Shown piece after piece: positions 24,840-33,997 of a stretch of 64,000 nt of DNA. A program made the translations under genes and the position numbers. The notes beneath the pieces are model-generated. The model did no database searches. It was not told the DNA's origin and was given only the letters and a program-made list of their open reading frames with translations. The first letter of the stretch is position 1; each line of letters opens with the position of its first letter. The stretch covers positions 188,046 to 252,045 of the forward strand of contig NZ_FNOV01000009.1 of NCBI RefSeq assembly GCF_900107135.1, in the 5' to 3' direction. Origin of the DNA: Hymenobacter psychrophilus (GTDB lineage Bacteria > Bacteroidota > Bacteroidia > Cytophagales > Hymenobacteraceae).

Positions 24840-26999
24840 ATGTTTGCCGACCAAGCCCGCCAGCTGCGCTACTTTTTCTCGAGCCAGGAGTTTTCCGACG
24901 GCCTGCGCACCACGCTGGCCATTCTGGTGCCGGGCCTGGCGCTGGGTTGGCTGGGACAGTTGCAGGCCGGCGTAACCATGTCGGTGGGGGCACTGTGCGT
25001 GAGCCTGACCGACACGCCCGGCCCGCCGCTGCACAAGCGCAACGGCGGCGTGGCGGCCGTGGTGCTCACCGGCCTGATGGCGCTGCTGACGGGGCTGGTG
25101 CAACCGTATCCGTGGCTGCTGGGGGCGCTGGTGGTGGCAGTCAGCTTCTGGTTTACTATGCTGCTCGTGTACGGCAACCGGGCCGGGGCCGTGGGCACGG
25201 CGGGCCTGCTGGTTATGATTCTGCTGCTCGACAAGCCGATACCGCCGGGGTACTCGCTCAACTACGCCGGTTTGGTGGTAGCCGGCGGGCTCTGGTACCT
25301 GGCGCTGGCGCTGGCCCTCAACCGGCTGCGGCCCTACCGCGAGGCCCAGCAGGCGCTGGGCGAGGCCGTACTGGCCGTAGCCGGCTTTCTGCGCCTCAAA
25401 GCCGAGTTCTACCGCAGCGGCACCAACCTGGAGGCCGACTACCGCCGCCTGGTGGCCCAGCAGGTGCGCGTGAGCGAGAAGCAGGACGGCGTGCGCGAAC
25501 TGCTGTTCAAAACCCGCCAGCTGGTCAGCGAATCCTCCGATACCGGCCGCCGGCTGGTGCTCACGTTCGTCGATCTGGTGGACCTCTACGAGCAGATTAC
25601 CATTACGAGCTACGATTATGCCGAACTGCACCGCCGCTTCGAGGCTGGGGGCCTGCTCGACGCGTTTGCCGGGGAAATTGATGCCCTGGCCGCCGAGCTG
25701 GAGCGGGTGGGGTTCGCCATTCAGGGCAACTATACTTACCACGCGGCCGGTTCCGATCCGCTGGCTGGCCTCAACCAGCTCAAAGCCCGCCTCGACGCCC
25801 TGGAGGCCGACCCGGCGCAGTCGGGCTCGGTGCTGCCGCTGCGCAAGGTGCTGGTGAACCTGCGTAACCTCGTCGCGCGCCTTCAGGACATGCAGGGCTA
25901 CTTCGCCGCCGAGGCGGCCATTGCCACCCCGGCCGCCCGGCCACTGCAAACCAGCGGCACGGGCAGCCTCGACCTCGACCGGTTCGTGGCGCACCAGCAG
26001 TTCACCCTGCGCCAGCTCACGGGCCAGCTCACGATGCGCTCGGGCATTTTCCGGCACGCGCTGCGCATGCTGGTGGCCTCGCTCATCGGCTTCATCATCA
26101 CCGAAATCCTGTCGGGCCACCACGGTTATTGGGTGCTGATGACGATAACCTACATGCTCAAGCCGGCTTTCAGCCTCACCAAGCAGCGCAACATTCAGCG
26201 GGTGATGGGCACGTTGCTGGGCGGGGTGCTGGGGGCCGTCATGCTCTGGCTGATTTCCGACCAACTGCTGCTGCTGGCCCTGATGGTGGGCTTCATGGTG
26301 GTGTCGTTCAGTTTCGCCCGCATCAACTACCTGGTTACAGTCGTGTTCATGACGCCCTTCGTGCTCATCCTGTTCAGCTTTCTGGGCCAGGGATACGTGC
26401 GGGTGGTGCAGGAGCGTATTTTCGATACCGTGCTGGGCTGCAGCATTGCCTTCGTGGTGAGCTACGCGCTGTTTCCGCGCTGGGAGTCGGAGCAGCTGCA
26501 GGGGGTACTGCGGCCGGTGCTGCGGGCCAACCTCAACTACCTGCGCACGCTCCAGCAGGCGCTGCTGGGCTCGCCCATTGCCCTGCTCGATTACAAGCTG
26601 ACCCGCAAGGAAGTGTACGTGAGTTCGGCCAACCTGGGCGCGGCTTTCCAGCGCATGCTTTCCGAGCCCCGGGCCAAGCAGCGCCACCCGGCCGAGGTGC
26701 ACGAGCTGGTGGTGCTCAACCACATTCTGGCGGCCAACGTGGCGGCCATTACCTCGGCGCTGCTGGCCGATGAAATCCGCCCCGGCGTATCGGCGGCGGG
26801 GCTCAAAACGCTGCGTCAGGCTCAGCAGCAGCTTCGGCGCGGCCTGCTCCGCTTAGGCGAGCCTGATGTGCCCGAGGAGTTTCCCCCCGCCCCGGCGCCC
26901 ACCGCCGAAACAGAAGATGCCCAACTCGGCGAGCAGCTCGAGTTCATCCAGAAGCTCAGCGGCGACATCAATCGGATAACGGAAACGGTGGCGGGGTAG
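24840..26999 (+). CDS. FUSC/YccS-family inner membrane protein
   Basis: 719 aa from the ATG at 24840, which gives FADQARQLRYFFSSQEFSD; the longer frame adds 21 Arg/Pro-rich residues. Two membrane bundles are visible: about residues 20-165 (ATLAILVPGLALGWLGQLQAG, VVVAVSFWFTMLLVY) and about 400-525 (MLVASLIGFIITEIL, YWVLMTITYMLKPAFSLTK, MLWLISDQLLLLALMVGFM), separated and followed by helical cytoplasmic parts. The motif KPAFSLTKQRNIQRVMGTLLG is characteristic of FUSC proteins. Members are putative exporters of aromatic acids or envelope compounds. It is divergent from the histidine kinase gene and ends at a perfect terminator. Confidence 0.88.
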   Translation: MFADQARQLRYFFSSQEFSDGLRTTLAILVPGLALGWLGQLQAGVTMSVGALCVSLTDTPGPPLHKRNGGVAAVVLTGLMALLTGLVQPYPWLLGALVVAVSFWFTMLLVYGNRAGAVGTAGLLVMILLLDKPIPPGYSLNYAGLVVAGGLWYLALALALNRLRPYREAQQALGEAVLAVAGFLRLKAEFYRSGTNLEADYRRLVAQQVRVSEKQDGVRELLFKTRQLVSESSDTGRRLVLTFVDLVDLYEQITITSYDYAELHRRFEAGGLLDAFAGEIDALAAELERVGFAIQGNYTYHAAGSDPLAGLNQLKARLDALEADPAQSGSVLPLRKVLVNLRNLVARLQDMQGYFAAEAAIATPAARPLQTSGTGSLDLDRFVAHQQFTLRQLTGQLTMRSGIFRHALRMLVASLIGFIITEILSGHHGYWVLMTITYMLKPAFSLTKQRNIQRVMGTLLGGVLGAVMLWLISDQLLLLALMVGFMVVSFSFARINYLVTVVFMTPFVLILFSFLGQGYVRVVQERIFDTVLGCSIAFVVSYALFPRWESEQLQGVLRPVLRANLNYLRTLQQALLGSPIALLDYKLTRKEVYVSSANLGAAFQRMLSEPRAKQRHPAEVHELVVLNHILAANVAAITSALLADEIRPGVSAAGLKTLRQAQQQLRRGLLRLGEPDVPEEFPPAPAPTAETEDAQLGEQLEFIQKLSGDINRITETVAG

Positions 27000-27000
27000 G

Positions 27001-27046
27001 GCAGAAAAGACCGTCATGCTTCTCTTAGCATGACGGTCTTTTCTGC
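27001..27046. terminator. Perfect 20-bp hairpin, bidirectional terminator
   Basis: GCAGAAAAGACCGTCATGCT at 27001-27020 pairs perfectly with 27027-27046 around a 6-base loop. It lies between the convergent FUSC and M28 peptidase genes and carries A/T runs at both ends, as expected for a two-way terminator. Confidence 0.9.
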
Positions 27047-27068
27047 TCATTGATAACGCACTCAGCAG

Positions 27069-28559
27069 TTATCGCTCCAGCTTGAAACCCGGCTCGCGGG
27101 CGGGCGGGGCGGGGCGGTTGGCCACGGCCCAGCCGGTCAGGTACAGCCACTGCGTCATGCGGCGCAGCTTGGCGTAATCGATGGTAGCGGGCTCGTCGCG
27201 GGGCGTGTGGTAGTCGGCGTGCAGCAGCGAGGTGAACATAACGGCCGGGATACCCAGGCGGGCGTAGGGCAGGTGGTCGGAACGGAAATACCAGCCCTCG
27301 GGGTGCGTGGCCTTGTCCCACTCGGTGTCGAGCTTGAACCGGGGACCGACCTGGTTGGCGGTCAGGGCGGTTTTTACGAGGTCTGAGGAGTTCAGGTGGG
27401 GCGCAATGGAACCCAGCAGGGCGGCCGAGTCGGGGGCGTTGCGGCCCATCATTTCGGCATTTAGCACGGCCACAATGGATTCGCGGGGCACGGTGGGCTT
27501 ATTAGAGAAGTAGCGCGAGCCCAGCAGGCCGCGCTCCTCGGCGCCGTGGTACACAAACAGCGCCGAACGCTTGGCTGGCTGCTGCTTGAAGGCCCGCATA
27601 ATGGCCAGTAGCGCCGCGCAACCGGTGGCGTTGTCGTCGGCGCCGTTGTAAATAGAGTCGCCCGCCACTGCGGCCCGCACGCCGTCGTGGTCCTGGTGGG
27701 TGCTGAAGAGCACGTACTGGCTTTTGAGCTGGGCATCGGTGCCGGGCTGCCGGGCCACAATGTTCACCGACGGATACAGGAAGGTTTCGGCCCGCAAATC
27801 GGCCACAAACTCCTGGCCCGACTTGCTGAGCGCCGCTGCCTCCGACATCGGTAGCCACACCACCGGCACCTGGCTGCCCATAATTTTCAACGACTCATCG
27901 GCGGGCAGGCCGTAACGGCCGCGCTCAAAAATATGGCTCCAGTGCTCGTACACGGCCTGGGCCTTATCATCCGACACAAACACCACGGCTACCGCCCCGG
28001 CCCGGGCTAGCTCGGCGGCCTGCTCGCGCAGCTTGCCAAACAGGTAGCGGCGGTAGCTGATGCCGTCGGTGGGTTCGCCCGAAAGCTGCACGGCCACCGC
28101 CCGACCCTTTATTTTGGCCTTGGCCAGTTCGGCCGGCGTGCCCGTGCCCACAAATACCAGTTTAGCCTTCAACTGGGCATCAACGGGGGCCACCACCACG
28201 GCCTCGTGGCCCGGCCGCAGCGTCCGGCCCCCGATGCTGACGGTGCTGGCGGGCGTGAGGCGGGTGCGCCGCAGGTTGAACCACTGGAAAAATGTGCCGT
28301 CGTCGCCGGCCGGCTGCATGCCGATGGCCCGCATCTGCTCGGCCAGCCAGGCCGAAGCGCGTAGCTCGTCGAGCGTGCCGCCCTCCCGGCCCCGGTATTT
28401 GTCGCCACCCAGCGCAAACAGGTCGCGCTTCAGGTCGGCCTCCTTGATGGCCGATTCGGCATTTTTGGCTGCAGTGCCCGGCCGGCTCTTCTGGGCCGAT
28501 GTAGCAGTGGCCGTCAGTAGCAGGCCGGCAAGTAGCAGAGTGGGTAAGCGTGAGTTCAT
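27069..28559 (-). CDS. M28 family metallopeptidase, exported
   Basis: 496 aa with a signal peptide (LPTLLLAGLLLTATATSAQ). A PA insert domain lies about residues 115-235 (AVAVQLSGEPTD, AGAVAVVFVSDDKA). The di-zinc peptidase fold follows with its ligand motifs: STHQDHDG, YNGADDNATGCA, YHGAEERGLLGS, LNAEMMGRN and a late His in LLHADYHTPRDEP. M28 enzymes of this layout are aminopeptidases or glutaminyl-cyclase relatives working in the periplasm or at the surface. The gene stands alone and ends at the shared terminator with the FUSC gene. Confidence 0.92.
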   Translation of the reverse strand: MNSRLPTLLLAGLLLTATATSAQKSRPGTAAKNAESAIKEADLKRDLFALGGDKYRGREGGTLDELRASAWLAEQMRAIGMQPAGDDGTFFQWFNLRRTRLTPASTVSIGGRTLRPGHEAVVVAPVDAQLKAKLVFVGTGTPAELAKAKIKGRAVAVQLSGEPTDGISYRRYLFGKLREQAAELARAGAVAVVFVSDDKAQAVYEHWSHIFERGRYGLPADESLKIMGSQVPVVWLPMSEAAALSKSGQEFVADLRAETFLYPSVNIVARQPGTDAQLKSQYVLFSTHQDHDGVRAAVAGDSIYNGADDNATGCAALLAIMRAFKQQPAKRSALFVYHGAEERGLLGSRYFSNKPTVPRESIVAVLNAEMMGRNAPDSAALLGSIAPHLNSSDLVKTALTANQVGPRFKLDTEWDKATHPEGWYFRSDHLPYARLGIPAVMFTSLLHADYHTPRDEPATIDYAKLRRMTQWLYLTGWAVANRPAPPAREPGFKLER

Positions 28560-28740
28560 GAATGCGGGTTTAGGGATGGACTGGAAAAATACTGCCTGAT
28601 ACTAGTACGCACCAAAATGACCGATTGCCTGAAAATGGATTTTTCAGACTTAAACCACCCATGGTCGTGCTATTTTAGCAAGTGGCCGACTTTTAGGTGA
28701 GTTGAATCAAGGGTGATTTATAAACAATATGCGTAGGGTT

Positions 28741-28748
28741 TTACTTTG
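28741..28748 (+). promoter_or_regulatory. Possible -7 box (TTACTTTG) of the fasciclin gene
   Basis: One mismatch from TAnnTTTG, 37 bases before the ATG at 28785, in a locally AT-rich intergenic stretch (28660-28780). Confidence 0.35.
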
Positions 28749-28784
28749 TAAGCCTTATAAATCAAAAACTTAAATCCTTTCACC

Positions 28785-29402
28785 ATGAAAATGACACCCT
28801 TCAACTTCCCGCTCCGCACCTTGGCCACCGTATTTGTCGCCTCGTCGCTGGCATTCGGTAGCGCCAGCTGCTCCAACACCGCCGACACTGCCGCCACCGA
28901 TACTACCGACATGGCGACGACGGATACCGGCGCAATGACCACCGACCCCGCCATGGCGGGCACCGATGGCACGGCTATGGACGACACGAGCGGTAAAAAC
29001 CTGGCCGAAAACGCTATGGCCGTGCCGCAGATGAGCACGCTTGCCACCGCCCTCAAAGCTTCCGGCCTCGCCGACAAAGCCACTAGCGGCGGTCCTTACA
29101 CCGTATTCGCCCCTACCAACGAAGCATTTGAGGCCCTGCCCGCCGGTGCCCTCGACGACTTGCTTAAGCCCGAGAACAAAGAGAAGCTGGCCAGCATCCT
29201 GACCTACCACGTAGTGCCCGGCAGCGTAATGGCCGCCGACCTGACGGACGGTCAGGAGGTTACTACGGTTGATGGCAAGAAGCTGAAAGTAAGCATCAGC
29301 GGCGGTACCGTCATGATCAACGGTGCTACTGTTGTTAAGGCAGATGTGAAGTCGAGCAACGGCGTAACCCACGTAATCAATCAGGTGCTGATGCCCCAGT
29401 AG
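28785..29402 (+). CDS. Fasciclin-domain lipoprotein
   Basis: 205 aa. The signal peptide ends in SLAFGSASC, a usable lipobox with Cys about 26-28. A Thr/Asp/Ala/Met-rich linker of about 45 residues follows (TADTAATDTTDMATTD and on). Residues about 80-205 are one fasciclin (FAS1) domain: LATALKASGLADKA, YTVFAPTNEAFEALP, the H-box line ILTYHVVPGSVMAADL and a C-terminal VTHVINQVLMP. FAS1 domains mediate adhesion; similar small proteins are common and strongly expressed in Hymenobacter-like bacteria, which is general knowledge and not shown here. It ends at a strong hairpin shared with the S9 peptidase. Confidence 0.93.
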   Translation: MKMTPFNFPLRTLATVFVASSLAFGSASCSNTADTAATDTTDMATTDTGAMTTDPAMAGTDGTAMDDTSGKNLAENAMAVPQMSTLATALKASGLADKATSGGPYTVFAPTNEAFEALPAGALDDLLKPENKEKLASILTYHVVPGSVMAADLTDGQEVTTVDGKKLKVSISGGTVMINGATVVKADVKSSNGVTHVINQVLMPQ

Positions 29403-29499
29403 ATTTCCCTGATTGCTGAGCCGATGCGTTTTGCTCCCAGTTCTTCCGGGTAGCTCAACCATCGGATTGGAAGCGCATGATAGCGTTTCCTGACCTCTG

Positions 29500-29555
29500 C
29501 TAAAACCAAAAGCGCCCCCACGTGATGATTCACATGGGGGCGCTTTTGGTTTTAG
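29500..29555. terminator. 25-bp hairpin, bidirectional terminator
   Basis: Arms 29500-29524 and 29531-29555 pair with a single mismatch around a 6-base loop (core AAAGCGCCCCC). Located between the convergent fasciclin and S9 peptidase genes, with A and T runs suited to both directions. Confidence 0.88.
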
Positions 29556-29565
29556 CCAGGCAATA

Positions 29566-31626
29566 TTACTTGCCCGCCGAGCCCTCGGGCTTCAACGTGC
29601 GGCCCAGCCACTCAAAAAACACCCGGTTCCAGAGCACTGCGTTCTGGGGCTTCTGAATCCAGTGGCCCTCGTTGGGGAAGTACAGGAAGCGGCTCGGGAT
29701 GCCGCGCAGCTGAGCCGTGCCGAAGGCTTCCATGCCCTGGCCCTCGGGCACCCGGAAATCCTTGGCCCCGTGGATGACCAGGATGGGTGTATCCCAGTTC
29801 TGAGCGAACTGCTGGGGGTTGAATTCGGTGTAGCTCTTGTGGAGCGGCGTTTCCCAGGGCGCGCCGCCGATGTCGTGCTTGGCGAAGAACATTTCCTCGG
29901 TGCTGGGGTACCAGCTCGTGAGGTTATAGAGGCCGGCATGGGCGATGAACGTCTTGAAGCGACCCTCGTGCTTGCCGGCCAGCTGGTACACCGAGTAGCC
30001 GCCGTAGCTGGCGCCCACGCAGCCGCGCCGGTCCTTGTCCACGTAGGCTTCCTGGCTCACGGCGTCGATGGCCGAGAGGTAGTCTCGGATGGGCTGGCCG
30101 CCCCAGTCGCCCGAGATGCTGTTGTTCCACTCGGTGCCGAAGCCGGGCAGACCGCGGCGGTTGGGCGCCACCACAATGTAGCCCTGGGCCGCCATCAACT
30201 GGAAATTCCAGCGGTACGAGAAGCTCTGCGAAATCGGGCTCTGGGGGCCGCCCTGGCAGTACAGCAGGGTCGGGTATTTCTTGCTGGGGTCGAAATCGGG
30301 CGGGAAGGTCACGTACACCTGCATCTGCTTGCCGTCGGTGGTGGCCACCATCCGCGACTCCAGCCGGCCCGTTTTCACGCCCGCCAGTTCCTGCTGGTTG
30401 ATGGTGGTCAGGGGCGTTTCGCGGCCCGATTTCAGGTCCACCCGCACGAGGTCGGCGGGCGTGGCCTGGGTGGTTTTGTTCACGATAACGGCATCCTTGC
30501 CGGCCAGCTCGAAGCTGTTGTAGTTGAAGGTGCCCTTGGTCAGTTGCTTCACCTTGCCGCCCTTAGCGGAAACCGAGAATAGCTGCTGGGTGCCGGCCAA
30601 AGCACTGGCGAAGTAGATGGTTTTGCCGTCGGGGCTCCAGCGCACGTTGCCGGCCGCCTGCTCCGAGCCGGCTGTCACGTCCTGGCGTTTTTTGGTCTTG
30701 AAATCATACACCACAATGCCGTTGCGGTCCGACTCGAAGCCGGGCGTGGCCATGCTCAGCCAGGCCACCTGGGAGCCGTCGGGCGAGAACACCGGCTCGG
30801 TGTCGTAGCCGCCCAGGCCCTCGCTCAGGTTGCGCGTCTGGCCCGTACGAATGTCGTAGAGGTAGATGTCGGAGTTGGTGCTTTCGGCCTCGGCCTTGCC
30901 CGTGAGCTTGCGCGAGGTGTAGGCCAAAGAATAGCCGTCGGGCGAAAACGCCAGCTGCTCGTTGCCACCGAAGGGCTGCAACGGTGCGTCGAACTTCTCG
31001 CCGGTCATAATATCCTTTCCGCTGCCTACGGGCTTGCCATCGGTGCCCACGGGCTGGAAGTACACGTGCGACACCTTGAAGTCGTCCCAGCTGCTCCAGT
31101 GGCGGTAGTTGAGGTCGTCGATGATTTTGGCGTCAGCCTTGGGCAGGTCCGGGTACCAGTCCTGCACCGATTTGCCGGTTTTTACATCCTGAGTATAGAG
31201 GATAAAATTGCCCTTGGGCGCGTACTTGAGGTTGGCCACGCCTTCCTCGGTTCCGAAGCCGCTCAGCAGCTGCTTGCCCGAGCCGTCGGCGTTCAGCACG
31301 TAGAGTTGGTCAGAACCACCTTCGGCGCTCATAAACGTCAGCTTACCATCAGCACGCCAGTTGAGCGTGTTTTCGGAAACGGTGGGCGTATTGGTTAGCT
31401 GCCGGGCCGCGCCGCCGCCAGTGGGCACCGTCCAGATATCCGACTGGCCCTTGTTATCGGTCAGCGAGTAGCGCGTCACGGTGTAAGCCACCGTTTTCTG
31501 GTCCGGCGACACCTGCATTTCGCCCAGGCGGCCGAGTTTCAGCAGCAGTTCGGGCGTGTAGGTATTCTGGGCCGCCGCCGCGAAGGGCAGCAGGAGCAGG
31601 GCAGTTAGCAACGGTTTATGCATCAT
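29566..31626 (-). CDS. S9 family prolyl oligopeptidase, exported
   Basis: 686 aa with a signal peptide (LLTALLLLPFAAAAQ). Residues about 25-400 form a beta-propeller of WD40/TolB-like blades (SPDQKTVAYTVTRYS, FSPDGSQVAWLSMA, WSPDGKTIYFASA). The C-terminal alpha/beta hydrolase domain has the full triad: Ser540 in GASYGGYS, Asp623 in HGAKDFRVPEG, His655 in FPNEGHWI. This architecture is that of acylaminoacyl-peptidase and dipeptidyl-peptidase type enzymes, which trim peptides in the periplasm. The gene is alone, upstream of and divergent from the LysR gene. Confidence 0.94.
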   Translation of the reverse strand: MMHKPLLTALLLLPFAAAAQNTYTPELLLKLGRLGEMQVSPDQKTVAYTVTRYSLTDNKGQSDIWTVPTGGGAARQLTNTPTVSENTLNWRADGKLTFMSAEGGSDQLYVLNADGSGKQLLSGFGTEEGVANLKYAPKGNFILYTQDVKTGKSVQDWYPDLPKADAKIIDDLNYRHWSSWDDFKVSHVYFQPVGTDGKPVGSGKDIMTGEKFDAPLQPFGGNEQLAFSPDGYSLAYTSRKLTGKAEAESTNSDIYLYDIRTGQTRNLSEGLGGYDTEPVFSPDGSQVAWLSMATPGFESDRNGIVVYDFKTKKRQDVTAGSEQAAGNVRWSPDGKTIYFASALAGTQQLFSVSAKGGKVKQLTKGTFNYNSFELAGKDAVIVNKTTQATPADLVRVDLKSGRETPLTTINQQELAGVKTGRLESRMVATTDGKQMQVYVTFPPDFDPSKKYPTLLYCQGGPQSPISQSFSYRWNFQLMAAQGYIVVAPNRRGLPGFGTEWNNSISGDWGGQPIRDYLSAIDAVSQEAYVDKDRRGCVGASYGGYSVYQLAGKHEGRFKTFIAHAGLYNLTSWYPSTEEMFFAKHDIGGAPWETPLHKSYTEFNPQQFAQNWDTPILVIHGAKDFRVPEGQGMEAFGTAQLRGIPSRFLYFPNEGHWIQKPQNAVLWNRVFFEWLGRTLKPEGSAGK

Positions 31627-31688
31627 CAGGATTTCGGGTGGAAACTTCAGGCAAGATAACCAAGACTTAGGCAGGTGCCACGCGGCTG

Positions 31689-31778
31689 TAGCGCGAAGCG
31701 CCAGCTTCGCGTATTGGTGCTGACTTGCGAACGGACTCGTTCAACGACACGCGAAGCCGGCGCTTCGGTTCGCGCTAC
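31689..31778. repeat. Imperfect inverted repeat in the S9/LysR intergenic region
   Basis: TAGCGCGAAGCGCC... at 31689-31712 pairs with 31749-31778 apart from a few inserted bases. It lies between divergent genes, so it is not a terminator for either; more likely a dispersed intergenic repeat or a site overlapping the LysR promoter. Confidence 0.6.
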
Positions 31779-31790
31779 TACCTTGCAGCC

Positions 31791-32687
31791 ATGCCCGACT
31801 TCCGCCTCCAGGTTTTCCAGGCCGTGGCCCGGCACCTGAGCTTCACCAAGGCCGCCCGCGAGCTGTACATCAGCCAGCCCGCCGTTACCAAGCACGTGCG
31901 CGAGCTGGAAACCGCCTATCAGCAGCGGCTGTTCGAGCGCCGCGGCAACCGCATCAGCCTCACGGCGGCCGGCGAGCTGCTACTGGCCCACGCCGACGAG
32001 GTGGCTGCCCGGCACGAGCAGCTGGCCGAGCAGCTGCGGGGGCTACGCGGCGAGGCCGCCGGCCGCCTGCGCCTGGGCGCCAGCACCACCCTGGCCCAGT
32101 ACGAGCTCCCGGCCCTGCTACCCGGTTTCCAGGCCCGCTACCCGCAAATCGAGCTGACGCTACGTAATGCCAACTCCGAGCAGATTGCCGAGGCGCTTCT
32201 GGCCGGCCAACTCGATTTAGGCTTCGTGGAGGGCCGCGCCAAGAGCCGCGACCTGCACTACGAGCCCCTGCTGGCCGACGAGCTGGTGGCCGTGCGCCGG
32301 GCCACGCCCGCCGGTCCGCCGCCCGCGCCAATGCCGCTGGCCGAGGCGCTGGCCCACCCGCTGGTGCTGCGCGAACGGGGCTCGGGCACCCTCGAAGTGC
32401 TCGAATTCGCCCTGCGCGAGCAGAAAATCCGGCTCGCCGACCTGCGCGTGGCCTTCTACTTCGACAACACCGAGGCCATCAAAACCTACCTCGAAGCCGC
32501 CCCCGACGCCCTGGGCTTCGTGTCGCGCCGGGCCCTGACGCGGGAGCTGGCCGCGAACCGACTGGAAGAAGTGCCCATTGCCGGCCTGCACCTGCCCCGG
32601 CAGTTCGAGGCCCTGTGGGTGCAGGGCCAACCCCTGAGCCACCCCGCCGAGTTGTTCTGGCGCTACGCCCGGCAGCACTACGGGTAG
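31791..32687 (+). CDS. LysR family transcriptional regulator
   Basis: 298 aa from the ATG at 31791, which gives the standard LysR opening MPDFRLQVFQAVARHLSF; the longer frame runs through an inverted repeat. The winged helix-turn-helix is at residues about 2-62 (FTKAARELYISQPAVTKHV, then LFERRGNRISLTAAGELLL). The effector domain follows (LRLGASTTLAQYELPALLPG, DLGFVEG). It lies upstream of yeiH in the same direction, as YeiE does near YeiH in enterobacteria, and the gap contains a strong palindromic site. It most likely controls the transporter in response to a sulfur compound or related ligand; this is inference. Confidence 0.93.
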   Translation: MPDFRLQVFQAVARHLSFTKAARELYISQPAVTKHVRELETAYQQRLFERRGNRISLTAAGELLLAHADEVAARHEQLAEQLRGLRGEAAGRLRLGASTTLAQYELPALLPGFQARYPQIELTLRNANSEQIAEALLAGQLDLGFVEGRAKSRDLHYEPLLADELVAVRRATPAGPPPAPMPLAEALAHPLVLRERGSGTLEVLEFALREQKIRLADLRVAFYFDNTEAIKTYLEAAPDALGFVSRRALTRELAANRLEEVPIAGLHLPRQFEALWVQGQPLSHPAELFWRYARQHYG

Positions 32688-32742
32688 GAGGAGGTTTTTA
32701 GTTTTTGGCCAGGTCAAGGTCGAAATCAACAAGCAATTCAAT

Positions 32743-32767
32743 ATAACCTGTAGTTATACTTCATAAC
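32743..32767. promoter_or_regulatory. Probable LysR operator: three alternating half-sites
   Basis: ATAAC at 32743-32747, GTTAT at 32753-32757 and ATAAC at 32763-32767, each 10 bases apart and alternating in orientation, so both neighbouring pairs form ATAAC-N5-GTTAT type palindromes. This fits the T-N11-A LysR box repeated over two helical turns. It is about 34 bases upstream of the -7 box of the transporter gene. Confidence 0.65.
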
Positions 32768-32800
32768 TATTTTAAATTATCGGATGGGGGCTGGCGGCCG

Positions 32801-32808
32801 TACCTTTG
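32801..32808 (+). promoter_or_regulatory. -7 box (TACCTTTG) of the YeiH gene
   Basis: Exact TAnnTTTG, 26 bases before the ATG at 32834 and downstream of the LysR-type palindromes, consistent with activation from upstream. Confidence 0.55.
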
Positions 32809-32833
32809 GGCGGGTTATTTAACTGCCCGAACC

Positions 32834-33826
32834 ATGCCTGAAACAGTGCTTGCCCCGCCTGAAACTACCGCTCCCGCCCCGGGCGCTTTGGCCCCGGAGC
32901 CGGGCCCCGGCCTGCTGCCGAAAGTGGTATTCGGGCTGCTGCTGGCGTTCTGCCTCACGCCGTGGGCCTCGCCGCCGGTGGCGCTGGCGCTGGGCCTGGT
33001 GCTGGCCCAGACGCTGGGCAACCCGTTCCCGGCCTTCACCAAAAAATACACGGCTAAACTGCTGCAGTTCTCGGTTATCGGGCTGGGTTTCGGGCTGAAC
33101 GCCTACGCTGCGGTGCAGGCTGGCCGCGAAGGCATCCTGTTCACCATTGCCTCCATTTTCGGTACACTGGTGCTGGGCTACTTTGCGGGCCGCTGGCTGA
33201 AGCTGGGCCGGGTGGTGACGCACCTGATTTCCTGCGGCACTGCTATTTGCGGGGGTTCGGCCATTGCCGCGGTGGGGCCGGTAGTGGGCGCCAAGGATGA
33301 GGAAATGTCGGTGGCGCTGGGCACGGTGTTCGTGCTGAACGCGGTGGCGCTGTTTGTCTTTCCGCCCATCGGGCACGCGCTGGCGCTCAGCCAGCATCAG
33401 TTCGGTTTGTGGTGCGCCATTGCCATCCACGATACCTCGTCGGTGGTGGGCGCGGCGGCCGCCTACGGGGCCGAGGCGCTGGGCGTGGCCACTACCGTGA
33501 AGCTGGCGCGGGCGCTCTGGATTATTCCGGTGGCGCTGGGCACCGCTTACTTTTTCAAGCGGCCAGACGTGAAAGTGAAACTACCCTGGTTTATTCTGGG
33601 CTTTATTGGGGCCATGCTGCTGAATACTTACGTGCCCGCCACGCAGGTTGTGGGCCCCTGGCTGGTGCAGCTGGCGCGCCTGGGCCTGGTAGTTACGCTG
33701 TTTTTTATTGGCGCGGGCCTGTCGTTTAAAACCATCAAGGCCGTGGGGCCCCGGCCGTTTGCGCTGGGCGTGCTGCTGTGGGTGGTGGTTTCGACCGTGT
33801 CGTTGTACGTGATTGTGCAGCTGTAA
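32834..33826 (+). CDS. yeiH: YeiH/UPF0324 family putative transporter
   Basis: 330 aa integral membrane protein with about ten hydrophobic helices. It carries the family hallmarks: LLQFSVIGLGFGLNAY, the CGTAICGGSAIAAVGPVV loop between helices, and IAIHDTSSVVGAAAAYG. Members (PF03601) are annotated as putative sulfate exporters, and some have been linked to export of sulfur compounds such as those from taurine or cysteine metabolism; direct proof is limited. It is preceded by a LysR regulator gene and a palindromic operator and has its own -7 box. A modest hairpin follows at 33896-33928. Confidence 0.9.
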   Translation: MPETVLAPPETTAPAPGALAPEPGPGLLPKVVFGLLLAFCLTPWASPPVALALGLVLAQTLGNPFPAFTKKYTAKLLQFSVIGLGFGLNAYAAVQAGREGILFTIASIFGTLVLGYFAGRWLKLGRVVTHLISCGTAICGGSAIAAVGPVVGAKDEEMSVALGTVFVLNAVALFVFPPIGHALALSQHQFGLWCAIAIHDTSSVVGAAAAYGAEALGVATTVKLARALWIIPVALGTAYFFKRPDVKVKLPWFILGFIGAMLLNTYVPATQVVGPWLVQLARLGLVVTLFFIGAGLSFKTIKAVGPRPFALGVLLWVVVSTVSLYVIVQL

Positions 33827-33895
33827 GCAGGCGCCACTAGTGCGGGTAGCGCGCGGCAATCTGCGCGGGCAAAACCCAACGCCCTTCCGACCCGA

Positions 33896-33928
33896 AAGCC
33901 CCTGCTGCCGTGCTGGTTTCAGGGGCTT
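33896..33928 (+). terminator. Weak hairpin after yeiH
   Basis: 9-bp stem AAGCCCCTG with its complement around a 15-base loop, about 70 bases after the stop; no T-run follows. Confidence 0.4.
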
Positions 33929-33962
33929 CGCGCTTACCGCTGAGAGGCCGGCTCGGACTGCG

Positions 33963-33970
33963 TATCTTCG
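33963..33970 (+). promoter_or_regulatory. Possible -7 box (TATCTTCG)
   Basis: One mismatch from TAnnTTTG, 27 bases before the ATG at 33998 of a small unknown gene. The same TATCTTCG octamer lies before the PAS histidine kinase gene on the other strand. Confidence 0.35.
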
Positions 33971-33997
33971 CGCCGTTCCTCTCGTTGCCCGTTACGT

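Noticed and set aside
24576..26723. 715-aa minus-strand open frame opposite the FUSC gene
   Set aside because: Very long, but rich in His, Gln and Arg with no domain; the plus strand encodes a membrane protein with clear family motifs.
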